DNA of 64,000 nucleotides from Lineus longissimus. Lineage: Eukaryota > Nemertea > Pilidiophora > Heteronemertea > Lineidae. Positions 39,316 through 60,600 of the stretch are shown here, piece by piece. Below the pieces are notes generated by a model. It saw only the letters and a list, made by a program, of their open reading frames with translations, was not told where the DNA came from and searched no databases. The position numbers were made by a program, and so were the translations under genes. The stretch is taken from NCBI RefSeq assembly GCF_910592395.1, contig NC_088323.1:1302001-1366000 (forward strand), given 5' to 3'. The first letter of the stretch is position 1; the number at the start of each line of letters is the position of its first letter.

Positions 39316-42300
39316 ATGGCAGACACTGGCCCAAGTCCTGCAAAAAAGCAGAAGAAAAACGCTGCAAACACTGCCACTCATGATGCACCAAGTTCCAAAC
39401 CTGCTTGTAAATATGGATCAAACTGCTTTCGAAAGAACCCCCAGCATCTTAAAGATTTTGACCATCCCAAATCGTCAAAAACTGATGATAAAAAAACCTC
39501 AACTGCAACCCCCAGCACAAGCCAGACAGCCAGTGCATCACTATCTGCAAGTGCTGTAGCTACTGCAGCTTCCAAGTTGCCACCCTGCAAGTATGGTGCT
39601 CATTGCTACAGAAAGAATCTCCTACATTTTACACAGTTTTCACACCCGTCGGCCCAAGCGTCGGAGGACAAGGAGGACAGCGATGCAACGGACATGTATG
39701 ACTCTTCTGACGACGAAAGCAATAAAGGGGCGGTGGTAGGTACTGAGTCTTAACTTCCACAAACCAGCTGGTAACATGATTGAAATCATGTTGTCGGCTG
39801 GTTTGTGGCGGTGAGGTGGTAATTGGTGATGCCTGTCGGCTTCAAAGGTTCAACCCTACAGTGTTTCATCATGACATGACATGACATGAGTTTAGAAATA
39901 ATGGCACAGGCCTAGAGGAGATTTTTTAAAGAAGAGGGACAAGTATACTGCATGTCATGGCCTAGTTTACTGATATGATTGATATCATGCCATTTCATTA
40001 GAAAGATGTCCTGAAACGTGGCCTCTCCCTCGTGAAAAGCTTCTCCAAGTTGACGGAGGACCAAAAGAAGCAGTTGATCGAACAAGCTTTTGCTGCCAAG
40101 AAACAACTTGAAGATGAGCTGGAGAAGACAAAGAAGGAGATTGAGAGGAAAGCAAAGCAGGTGGAGAGACTCCAGGAGCAGGTGGGTTGTTAGTTGATAT
40201 CTAGATTATAATAACAAGCCTTGATGCTAAAATGGCTTTGACACCCAAGTGCAGCACTGCTCTGTTACTGTCTGTGTTTACATGGACCTGCAGTATTCTT
40301 CACCACAATTTGCATCGGCTGAGGTGATGTGCAGCATCTTATAATTGTTCTGTCACCTCAAACATTTCACCTATTTACTTTTTCAGGTCAATAAAGGAAT
40401 AGGCTTTGTTGACGGTGAAGAGGATGCATTGAATGGAGAGAATACTGTCTACTTCTCCCTCCAAGCCGAGCGTGACTACAAGGAAGGCTCACCAGATCAG
40501 CTCCATTTCCGTTTGGCTGAATCACAGTTTTATCGACTTATGTCTGGAGACAGTGACAACTCAGGGTGAGGCATAACTTGCTAAACTATTGCCTGTGACT
40601 TTATGCCAATTTCCTGCCAAGTTATACAGTTTTTGCAACATAGAGTGGGCTGTTATTGATGGTAACGTCCAAACTCCTTGTTAAATCCTTAGATGTAATC
40701 CTAGCTCAGGCACCGTTTACACATAGGTCTCCAAAATTTTGCCAGACAGCCTGCTTTCCTTAAATGTCTATTGCCCATGGGCTCTAGTGATTGAGATTTA
40801 TGTGAAGCCAATATTAATAAATAATATATTTTGCAGCTGTAGAGTTGATAGAGTTGAGTATGTTGTAAACCCAAAACTGGTAAAAAAATTCAGGTAAGAG
40901 AATTATGATTTGTGCACTTGGTGAGAATATTGGCATTGTTGGTGTTAGTGACACAAGTTTTCTTTAAAATTTTGCAATGAGACCCTAAGACTGCCACAAA
41001 AGGGCCTAAGGAGTAAGGCACATGTAATTATGATGATTTATCATTGGTGCTTTTGATCACTGCTTTCATGTAGGCCATAAAAAACACCATTGCTCTACAT
41101 AGTGACACTGTTCTGTGTTCACAATGTGTACAGTGTGAGGTTTTGTTTAAATTCATCATCAATAGCGGCTTCGCGGCCCTCCTGGGTCTTTGCCTTCTGT
41201 TAGTCGTCTCAAGTAAAACATATCTTTTTTGGGTATCTAAATTGGCCCAAGCACGCGAAGAAAATTGTTCCTAAACATTCTTTTTCAGGGAAGCTCGGGA
41301 AGATCTCAAGAAACACAGGTCAGAGAAGATGTCCTATCCAGTGTTAGCATTCCATGGCACAGACGAGGACAACATCAGACCCATCTGCGAGACAGGTTTC
41401 AGGGTTCCAGGTAATCTATAGTTCTGATAAAGCAGTTTGGCCGGGCAACCTCATGATAGAGGCAATGGCATGACAACTTTAGTCAACTGGATAGACGTAC
41501 GATATTGATTTCTTCTTTGAATGGCATTCTCCTTCAGTTAAATATACCATAAACTTACCTAATGCCACGTTAAGTTAACACCAGTATTAGCGACCATTTT
41601 GCAAGTTGTTTTCAACAACCGTGCCCTTCGGACTTCCTCTGCATGCTTACTTTCTTCACTTTTAGGCGAACAGGGTTTCAGTCATGCAACTGACACTGGT
41701 TGGTACGGCTTAGGTGTCTACTTCAGCGAATACCCTGCTTATGCTATGGATTACATCCAAGGGAGTCAGATGCTACTTTTATGCCAGGTTCTTCCAGGAA
41801 AGGTTAGCTCCCACTCTCATTGCTGTAGCAGCAGTCATGTATTGTTTTTTCTTTCATTAGGTGAATCTGGTTTCGAACATAAAACAGACACTGGTTTTTA
41901 TGGGTCTGTTACTTCAGCGAGTATCCCGGCTACACCATGGACTACATCCATTGGGGTATTGCAATGAATTATTTCAATAAAATGACTGTATTCCAGAAAC
42001 ACATTTTATTCAGCAGCAAGTATTGGGTTCTACGTGTACACAACTGATAGCCAAATGGCTAACAGTGGCCTACATGCTGTGTTATAGATTTCTTCAACTT
42101 TTGGAAATATTACAGGTTTTCACATGTAAAAATGTCATCCACGGTGAGAACTTAAAGAATGGGTATGACTCGCATACTTCTCCGGACAAGAAAGAACTCG
42201 TCATTTTCAACTCTTATCACATCCTGCCCGTCTATCTCGTCCATTTCAGTGATGAGGAGGAGGAATTTGCATACAAGGTATGTTCAGGTCTTCCTCTGTT

Positions 42301-43251
42301 CCCAAGTTTCTTCTTGACATTTTGGTCCTCCTGCCAGGTCGTTCTCCGCTGGGCTTCACACCAAGGGCATCACACCAAGGGTAGTCTTGGAGCATGTGGT
42401 GTACAGTCTGTTGGTCCACATAGTCACTGATGATGCACTTTTCGTGTTCCAGGCTTTGAAAAAGTCGAAGGTGACACCCAAGAAACCACATCCAAACATC
42501 CCCACTGATGATGACATACCTACGAAATATGCCAAGGCATGGAAAGTACCTTCAACAAAGTAAGTCTATCTGCACATTTACATGATAAAATACACGTAAG
42601 CGTGGTTGAGTGCTTGGCAAAGCTGGCCAGAGTTGAGGACTCGAATAGGTTAATGAATGGTAACATTACTTGTTTTTCAGGTTATTTGAAAATGATATCT
42701 TCATGTTCTCTGGCACAATGTTCGCTGTTCGTAAGGAGATGTTCAAGCTGTTAAAGAAACATAAAGGAGAGGAAGGAACGGGGTCAAAGTTCACACTACT
42801 CGTCTGCGGGGAAGACGAATATGAGAAACAAACCAATAAAGTTACAACAGCCATTGCTAAAGATGTGAGTGTTGATCTTGAAAAACTTTGTCTGCCCTTG
42901 TTGACAAGAAAATGCATATGATAATAGAAACTCTGTATACATACATGTATACATGTACCTTGTGTCCTTAATTCTTTATGGCAGCTTAAATTTCATTTCA
43001 AAGTGAATATCCTTGTATAACAGAAATTAACCCCCAGTTCTTTGCCTGGTTTGAAAACTGTATCTGCTAGAATAGATTTACATGTACATGTACATGTGTA
43101 ACACTAACAGTGCAGAGAGAACAATTGGCAGTTCAGCTTTAAAGTTCCAGTTTATTGTCTATTTCAGATTCCGTGCATCAGGGAAGAGTTTATCTATGAT
43201 TGTCTCTTAGCTAAGAAGAGGCTCAAGGTCACTGATTATGTTCATGAGTGA
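39316..43251 (+). CDS. PBZ-PBZ-PARP-BRCT protein (ADP-ribosyltransferase), complete 10-exon gene
   Basis: Exons: 39316-39735, 40002-40181, 40387-40565, 40837-40893, 41289-41410, 41666-41802, 42116-42277, 42453-42559, 42681-42864 and 43168-43251. The total is 1632 nt, 543 aa. Seen in order: a basic N-terminus (AKKQKK); two PAR-binding zinc fingers (C31, C37, H44, H50; C91, C97, H104, H110) with the CKYG..C.RKN pattern; an acidic Ser/Asp linker; a charged coiled coil at 141-200; and the PARP catalytic fold with AFHGT (H301), YGLGVYFSEYPAYAMDY (Y338) and KKELVIF (E392). The H-Y-E triad typical of polymer-forming PARPs is therefore complete. A BRCT-like domain follows at about 455-540 (FSGTMFAV, then IREEFIYDCLLAKKRL, with Phe where Trp is usual). 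APLF has paired PBZs and PARP1 has a BRCT, but I know no vertebrate protein joining all three. A nuclear DNA-damage role is inferred. Exon 1 starts at the ATG in an ACAACATGG context. Confidence 0.9.
39757..39808 (+). other. Strong hairpin in PARP intron 1
   Basis: A perfect 12-bp outer stem (CCACAAACCAGC with GCTGGTTTGTGG) encloses a second perfect 8-bp stem (ACATGATT-GA-AATCATGT). It begins 21 nt after the exon 1 donor. It could be a short foldback element or a structured intronic RNA. It is short for a microRNA precursor. Confidence 0.7.
41861..41967 (+). pseudogene. Decayed tandem copy of the PARP catalytic exon
   Basis: Fifty-eight bases after exon 6 an acceptor (tttcattag) opens a second copy: GESGFEHKTDTGFYG, then a frame change, then YFSEYPGYTMDYI. 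Against exon 6 (GEQGFSHATDTGWYGLGVYFSEYPAYAMDYI) it has lost about 4 nt exactly at the GLGV position before the catalytic Tyr. Homology stops after about 95 nt with no matching donor. Skipping it (exon 6 to 42116) keeps the frame; inclusion gives a stop at 41965-41967. Confidence 0.75.
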
Positions 43252-46200
43252 AATTGACAAAAGAGTTGATCAACATGCTAAACTCTTTTAGTGCCATCAA
43301 TGTTTTTTGAAACAGTTGTGTGAAGATGTTTCAAGGCACAACAATTTGAAAGAAGCTCTTTGACGAGTATTATTTAGAGTGCCATGGATAGAAAGTGCAA
43401 TGATTTTTCTGTAATGTTTTATTTCATATTATGTTTAATACTCAAATGGCTGCTAAAAATCATATTACATCTACCACCAAAACAGATGATTTTATCTATA
43501 TAAATATTGTAGAGTTACATGTAGAGTAGTTGTCTCAAGAGGACCAGAACATTGCAGCCTTTCTACACCTTTAGAAGAGACATGTCTGTACCAATACTTT
43601 GTACTAAAATAGATATGTTTTGTTCATTTATAAATGTTAGATTTATTGTTATTTATATCATGCTAGATGTTATATTGTACACTGTCTAGGTATCAATCCT
43701 ATATACATAATACATGTGCATGTTCATGTACTGATCTGACAAAGATGGCTTGATTTGTTTCTTGATGAAGTCTCTGTTCCGTGTCCTCCGAGGTCCTCAC
43801 CAGTGATGCTCTCTCCTCATAGTGCTGGTACAGATGGTACAACACGGCAAGCTGGTGGTCATCAGGGGTCAGGTCATCCATGAACTCCAAGAGACAAGCC
43901 TGGACTGATGCCTCCACTGCCGAGGTCTTTACATATGAAGAGTTCCGATGCATAAAAGCGACGTTGGGGTTTTTCGAGTGCCTACGACATGGATATCGCA
44001 TGATCCTTGATACCACTATGTGTTTCTGCCAATCACGTTGTATGGTTGGCAGGAGAATTCTGGGATAACGAGGAATGCCCCAAATTATTAACCCAAGTGA
44101 CTATACATACCTTCTTCAATGAGTATTGCTCATATCATGGTGCTAACAACCCTTCAGGGGTGAGCATGAATCACCTGCATGACTAATGACAATGTAAGAA
44201 TACCAACAGCCTGATGATGGAGGATCTTGACCCTTGGATCACTTTACGACATGTAGTGGTTGAGACATTGGAACATGGGAGGCTTGAGGGTGCACAACAC
44301 AGTCATTCTGCTTCCAAAAAGAACAGAGAAAGGACGGCCTCATAAAGCTGGTTTCCTGCCATGTCTGTCGAGATCTGCATTTGTGGCAGCTGCCCAAATA
44401 ATGCCTTCTATTCTGGTCCCCTGAACATAAATCACAAGGTGATAGAGATGGTACAAATCATCCTTATAATAATGACTGTGTAGAACAGTCATGTTGATGC
44501 GTTTGAATAGTATTTCCATTGCCATCCTGGTCCAGAGGACATGAAGACCCAAGTCCCAACCAGAAGTCTCGGACAAGACAACACCAAGTGTCTTGACTGA
44601 GACCACGCAAGAGAGTGGAAACAGGGATACACGTAGAAAGAGAAGTCAAGACGTATTTTAGGAACTGATATACTGTATTGAACTCCTAACTTTTGCAAAT
44701 GAATCAATATATACATGAAGAATAGTTTTACAACTAAACATCTCAATCAGTCTTGATACAGGTATCTATACTACAGTCCAAGTCACAATTGACATACCCA
44801 CTGCCTCGCATAAGCTGCACACAACCTATGTTCTGTGAGCATGCAAGCTTCGTGCACACCGGTTGCCAGCATATCACTGTGATGACTATGAGAGGGGTGT
44901 ACATGGATGTGCATTCAAGTAGATTACATGTACATTTTTCATAACCATTTCCTTAACATACATGTGGGCGACTTTAGGGATGTCAATTGTGATTAGGACT
45001 GTTAGCTCCAATATTTTACAAGTCTGTGCACTATCTCCTGGGTTTCCTGTCAGGGTAAGGTAGTGAACTAAGCACTTAATTGGCGTTTGGGTTTAAATGC
45101 AAGCATTAGCTCAACCCAACATAAGACATCACTCCAGTAAGTTTCATATGCATGAGAAGCATTGGGACTTGACACCAATGTTACTGCGTGCACTGATTGA
45201 ACGACCCCAACCTGTCTGTCAAAACATTACCATGACATTTTCTATTCTAGCAGCATTTTTGAACATTCACTCTAAGTCTGCCGCAGAAAATACAGGAGAT
45301 TCCACAGAGGAATATAACTTGCACCGTTGATATACAGAACACAAATATACAGAACAGAAATTTACAGAAGACGTTGGACTCATGATTGAGATAGTTTTCA
45401 TAGTGTATGCTCTAACTCAGGCGGTCTTACCATCAGCCAAGACTCGGCCCCAGACCGGCCCCGATGGATGAGCCACGTTCATAACCAGAGCCACCTATGC
45501 TCGAATACCACTGAGTTTGATCACTCGCAACACACTAGGATCCCTACCTCCAATAATTTGTATTGTTGACCTTATCACATGACTGACCATTGTGAGAAAG
45601 ATAAAGTACTCAAATCAGCTACAATGAAGACTAATGGTCTTTCTCTCAGGGAATCCTCAAACAGAATGGAAATTCAAACTTCAGACAAATAAAATGAAAT
45701 CTATCCAACCATTCAGTAGCACATAGACTCACTGATACATAATGTTGCACACTCTATACAAGTAGAACTCCCTTCGAATGAACACACGCTCTTTCAATCA
45801 TATTTTCCTAATCAAGCATCTAATTTTAGAAGATTATTCAAGTCATAGCACATTTTATACATCAGCTTCCAAACAGTCCAAGAAAACTCAACTTTACATG
45901 AAACGGCAATACTGGGAGAGTGCATGAAGAAACAGAGCTGACGCTCACCTTGGGGCCGAAGCGTGCACAAGGCAGTTTTGGAACCCATGATCTTTGGATT
46001 TCAGACACCGTTATTCATCATTCTATTAAGACAACTGAATTACCATTAACCACAGTTTATAGTGTATAATGCACTACAATGTATGCAGCCACTGTGCCTC
46101 GCTAGACTGCAGTGGTTACTGTAGTGTAAGGCAATCGGCAGTGGCAAAATTTGAAATTTTCAAAGCTTTAAAAACGAATATTGTCTTTTACAAGAGCATA

Positions 46201-47267
46201 TGCAAAACAAATCTAGCGTATTTCTCAATGCACCCCACCTCTCATGCACTCATCTAAAACCAAACTGGAGTTAGGTCATGTCTGCTTTAACCCTTTCTCA
46301 ACATCAAGCAGGAGGTCGATAAACATTCATACAATGTATTCATTTACATATTATACAGTAGCTCTTCATGAGAAAGATCTGTGGCAGCTGGTAAGCCTGA
46401 CATGCAACTGTCCAGAGTCTGCTCATTTTTTTCATTAAATACAAAAAAATGTCATATTTCCTTGAAGCAAATATTAAACAACCATTGAGGCCCAATCACA
46501 ATTCATGCTCAAGTAGCTCTATCCTACAACTATCAAAGTTACAACCTTTTCAGCCTTTTTTTACATACTGCTTCCTGCATGCTGCACAACCTACAGTCTT
46601 ACATGTAAGTGGTATATTCCTCATGTTACAAAACTGCCAACTCAATTAGTTTTAATGGTACAGTATATACAGGCCTTGCAAAAGCCAGGATTGAGGAAAT
46701 TAGGAAATCACAAAGCTATAGCATTTTGATGTTTTAATCTATAAGTACGACGGTTATTCAGAGATGTCGAATAGAAGTATTGTTATAAGTTTAAAGTCAT
46801 AAGTGAGTCCTTAGAGGCGATGAACCATTATTAATCCATAGTCGATGCCTTTAGGAAGAAACACATACAATGTAAGTGCAGCCATGGACATACTGTTTAC
46901 ACTGAATCCATGGACCGGCATCCTAAAGACCTGAACCACCCTAGACACAGCTGGGGCCTCCAAGTCCAAGTGTCTCCTTTTTATAAGGGGGCCAGCCATT
47001 TTAAGTATGCAATCACTCGAGGGGGAGGCAGATCTGAAACACTTCATAGGCAAATTCTTGCATACAGGGGGAGGAAAATTGGGTTTCTGATGTGTAGGCT
47101 TACATACTTTATACATACAGGTGATGCCTGAATCTGATCCTGATGCCTAAGGATAGTAGCAACAACAGCTGATCTCCAGGCATCTATAGAAGTCTCATAT
47201 ACAATAGTCCATGCTTCATTGGGAATTAAAGCAATCACATCTACAATTACACTACATTCCACTTGGA
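43252..47267. other. Convergent 3' region of PARP and OSR1/SPAK genes
   Basis: Mostly 3' UTR and intergenic sequence. It holds ACATGT-type repeats at about 42940 and 43079 and an unexplained minus-strand frame at 43699-44016. No other exon could be supported. Confidence 0.45.
43699..44016 (-). other. Unassigned coding-like frame
   Basis: A 105-codon minus-strand frame. Its second half looks protein-like (VEASVQACLLEFMDDLTPDD, then HQLAVLYHLYQHYEERA), and it has a possible weak acceptor ctcggcag just before VEAS. I recognise no family. It may be a last exon of an unseen gene, a gene fragment, or chance. Confidence 0.25.
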
Positions 47268-55888
<8,621 letters not shown>

Positions 55889-57681
55889 TTTGAACTAACT
55901 TTGCGAAAGTTTCTATCTTCAGAAAGTGGAGAATATGGTCAGGTAGCGCGGGAAAATTGAATGCAAATGCGGGAAACACCAGTCTCCTCCATTCACTTAT
56001 TACAGAGACTAGTACTTGACGGCAATTCTCTCGTCATGAATACTCGGTGTGGGGGCGTGAGCTTCTGTCCGGTCACGTGTTTTCTGTAGGATGGGTTGCT
56101 TAATATGATTAGGTCCCGTGTTGTGGCGCTGTTATATACTCTAAACTCCCGCCAGGTGACCATAATGTAACCACCATTGGCCAGTTCCGGGCCACTCTCT
56201 AGTGGTTTGTCACTCATATAGGATGGGTAACCTCGATCCAAGTGAACAATCTGGAATACCAGAGAGCTCGGTATGACAGTCCGGTCCATTCACTGTATGC
56301 ACTGAAAATGTATGGCTCGCCTCGGGTAAATCAACAAGGCTTCCTCGACCCTCCGCACCGCGGCGAACAGGGTCGAGGTTATCTGGACTGTCCACACTGG
56401 GGAACGCCCATCTCATTAGTTCAACCTATATTCGATAGATGGCGGCAGTGAGTAAAAGAGTTCTAACAAGGATGTCACTATGTACATACAAATACCACAT
56501 ACTTTATTAGACTTGTATAATATTTACAGCTTCGAGCACCAAGGCAATGGTGAGAATCTACATAGATATAGTGAGGACACAACTTGATTGAGATTCAAGA
56601 CCGTTCGCCTATATTAACCACACCTCACAATAGTATTACTGCGTGGAGTGTCCCAGATAGCAATGAATGGGTATATGTATGGGACTAAGTGGGTAGATGG
56701 GATATCACATGGCCAACCTGGGCTGATTGTTCAGGTCAACTATGTGTTATATTAATTAGGTTGTAATTATTATGCTCAAAATCAATTAATGAAAATAAAG
56801 ATTAGGGCGATATTAACCAAACAAGTGCGAAGGAAGTGTAAGTTGATTGACTGATTTTGGTTACTAGACTCAAAATGAATTTAAGTGTTTCAGAATGCAA
56901 ACCATGGGCATAAAACATCACAGAAATATCAGACCCTAAATCTTTTCGCAGGTTGGTCGTTGTGGTTTGCCAGTGATGACATCACGGCCCTCTCCAGATC
57001 GACCCCTTACACCCTGTAGAGAGGTGAGTGTCCAACTTATCTCAGCCAGGGGTTGCTGGTGAAAACTTGCGCAGTAAAGGGATTTTTATTCAGAAGCACT
57101 ACTTTGGGCTCGAGGATAGTAAAGGTGGGGCCCACATTTCCCCACTTGGTACCCAAGTTAATTGGCCACATGGGTACCCATATGGCTGCCCATACATGCC
57201 CATACATTTTGCTATCTGGGATGTTGTACAAACTTATAGAATAGATCTTTCTGACCGCTCTCGCCAGAGCAAAGCTGATGTCCCAGTGTCACTCGTTTAG
57301 TCTTTTGCGCCTTCAACAAACCAAGCACGACCCCCAATTCAGGTGACCACCACCAGTTCAGGCTGATATCGCTATGCTCATCGAAATGGGACGACGCTCT
57401 TTCAAAGATGCTAGGTGAGGTTTAGACTGTCATGCAGTCTATTTCGTCATCCTGATCATCCTTCCCCGATGTACGGGGCGACATGACGAGGCCGGTCCAC
57501 TGCGTCCGGAGTGTAGGTGAGGTTACCTTACATACGACGTTAAAACCATCTATTCGCATATTCTTTTGGCGAATATCGTCTCTGGTTGTGACAGTATGTC
57601 TGTTTGACCATTATTGTCTCAGTTGTGACATAAATGTCTATTTTGCACATAATTTAACACATTTTCCGAAAGCAAAAAGTC
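55889..57681. other. Intergenic region without recognised genes
   Basis: The region upstream of the kinase gene contains a TCACGTG E-box-like word near 56073 and a perfect 10-bp hairpin at 56343-56378. No exon could be supported on either strand. Confidence 0.5.
56343..56378. other. Perfect GC-rich hairpin
   Basis: CCTCGACCCT (56343-56352) and AGGGTCGAGG (56369-56378) form a perfect 10-bp stem with a 16-nt GC-rich loop, in the intergenic region upstream of the kinase gene. Confidence 0.7.
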
Positions 57682-60600
57682 TTAAATCGTTGGGGCCGCT
57701 GGTGGTTCCTGTTCATCTATGAACTTGATGAGCCAAAGAGCGGTTGGGAGGTTCTGACACCCGAAATAGTCCTGTCGCAACTCCTTGGTCGTAAACGGCG
57801 GCACCACGTCACACGGTGCGCCAAATATGGTGGATTTGATGTTGCCTTCCTCTCCCTCGCCCATTATGGGGCGTGAGCGGGTCATAACCTTCTCGCTGGC
57901 CTGTCGAAGAGAAAAGGAATGACAATCAGTAAAACGTCGATGGCCAAAATTATGATGTACATGTATAGTGATTTTGAAGCGATGAAAGTCTGATAGAAGT
58001 AAATGTAACCACCACACATACCTTCTGTACTGATTTTGAACATTTGTGCGTATGGTTGAAGTTGGCCCAATGTTGAGTGAACTCGTCTCCGTACGAGTAT
58101 TCCGAATCCTTGCTACTCGCGTAGACGAGCACATTTTTATGTTTTTTGGATGCTTTGATGGCTCGGGCAATTTCGCCGGAGTAACTCTGGTCGATTATCA
58201 GATGGACTTGCCGGGCGGCACAGTCCTCGATGTCTGACATCAGCTCTGCTAACGTGTATTTCTCCTTCTCACTCGCCTGAAACAGTGGATGGAATCAATG
58301 ATGAGAGAATCAAGACAAAACAACGCATTGCTGGTTAAGTTTTTCGGTATTTCAGTGTACTTTTTTATGTTCTATAAAATGTTTTCAAAGCTACTCAGGT
58401 CTCTGTCATCTGATCACCAGAATTACCTCTGCTGAGAGAAAGTTGCCATATGCTCATACTTACAATGCCATCTCATTACCAACTTTCGCTGTCATTTTAT
58501 TTTTGCTGGCCGCCGCTAGGGGCGCTCACCTTCAAGATGGATGCGCCCATGGAAACCGCGCTTCAGTGTGATCAGCCGTACAATCTACGCAAAAAAAATG
58601 TCAATTACACAGAACTGTTCGACTTAAAGATCCAAACTGAACGCAGAAAGGCTGTACGAGTACCCAACGTTGTTCTAGACGAGCAATATTTCATAGAAAG
58701 AATAATAACGAAGAAGAAAGAGGCAAGTGTTTAACGCAAACCTGCTACGCTAGCAAATATACACGCCAAATGTGTACAAATGCACGGCAAACTGTTGTGG
58801 TGTGTAACCATTTCAAATTCTAATACAAATTATTGGGTGTCGTCGTTCTTTGACTTCTACTTGGGGTAAACTAGAGACCTACATTGTTGGACGGCCTGCC
58901 TAAATAGATTCCAGGGACAGGGTTAGCCGTCTGTTTTTTTAAAAAGGCTATGTACCCCCCCCCCTCCCAGTGGCAGTGATCCAGCACCCACTGGCAGCAG
59001 GTCACACTCCAAAAATATTTGTGTTTATTCGCTTGCAGTAACCCTGCTAGGCCAAGTATAAGTACCATTTGCCTCCCCTTCTTGATTTTTTACACCCTTA
59101 AGGCCTGTTCCTCCTGTCGAGCTGCACGGTCAGCGAATTCCTTTGTTCAATTCCTGGCATTTGCTCTGGAATAAAGGATTTTTCCTTGCGGCGGTAAAAC
59201 GGGACAGTCGGTTCAGGCCCTTAGATCCCAACCAGTGTGCAGGTTTTTAATAAAGTATCTTTTTTCAGGGGAAGTCCCTGCAGTACCTAGTACAGTGGAG
59301 AGGGTTCGGACTCTATGATGTCACATGGGAACCAGCTTATCATATTCCCAAGGCGTGGATCGATCAATTCAACAATCCAGATATCGACTTAATCGACACA
59401 AAACGCCTCGTCTTTGCTTCGAAAGATTTTTATGAAACTCTTCAACGTGGTCTTGTAGAGGGCAGTGTTGAAGTGAAAATCCCGTTCCCACTTGACATTT
59501 TCCGTTACGTTTTTTATGGCAAAGGACAACCAAATGATATCAATGATCAGGATCCAGCTTTTTTAAAGTATGACAGGGATGATTTTGCTGAACTAAACTT
59601 ACCTGAAAACTGGTGGTACAGACTTGACAAGAAAGGACAAGGAGTGAAGGTTACATTCCCAGTGAAGGCCAAAACTGTGATTTCATTTTCCCATGGTTCA
59701 TACTGTGTTCAAGATGGTGTGTTAGTCAAAGGATGCAGATTTCCAAAGGAGTTCCTTGTGTTGAAAGTGTTGTCGGTTGCCACTGACGTTGCCACTTTGT
59801 TCGTTTGATGTCGCATCCTTTATGATTTATTTGCCATTGTGATTTGGGCCTACTGTACATGCATGTAAGGTGTAACTTTGATCATCTTTACTCAGGAAAA
59901 CATTTTTCACAAGGTTGTAGTTTCACTCCAGCACTGTCTTCAGAATGTCTGATTGTCTCAGTAAAGTACAGCTGAAGAGGAAGTTATCAACTTAGGCCAA
60001 ATAAAAGAATAATTTCCAAAACTGAAGGGATCCAGTATTTTTTAGGTAGGTTGACCCCCCCCCCCCCCCCTTTTTGAGAATATGGAGTCATTCCTGAAAA
60101 AGAGCGCAAAAATTTGATGAATAAGCTTTCATAATATGGTGTACGTACTGAGTTTGTGGACAACTTTCAAGACTTAAAAGTAGTTTTGTTGGGGGTCAAC
60201 CTACCATAATGTAAAAAGTATTGCAAAAATTTTGGGGCATCAGAGGTGAGCGGAGACTATCATCAACATATTTGTTATTTGATGAAAGCAGTTAACAGAC
60301 ATTTGACAAAGCTGGATTGGAAAATAACAAATTAATGTGTGTGAGAAAAGCACTGCAGAATCAAAGAAGTTTTGTTAAAGGCATTTTTCTGTTTGAAGTT
60401 TTTATTGTTGAAGTTTTCAAATATTTTTTATTGTAATTGTTTTGAAATATTTTTGTATGTACTTTTTAACATAATCAAAAGTGAAGCAAAATGCTCAATA
60501 AAGTTTTATTTGTATTGTTGATTAAATATTCTCCCTTTGGTGTTTGTATTTTAATCCTAGGATAGGCTAGGAGTATGACAGTAGTGTCATACTGAAAAAC

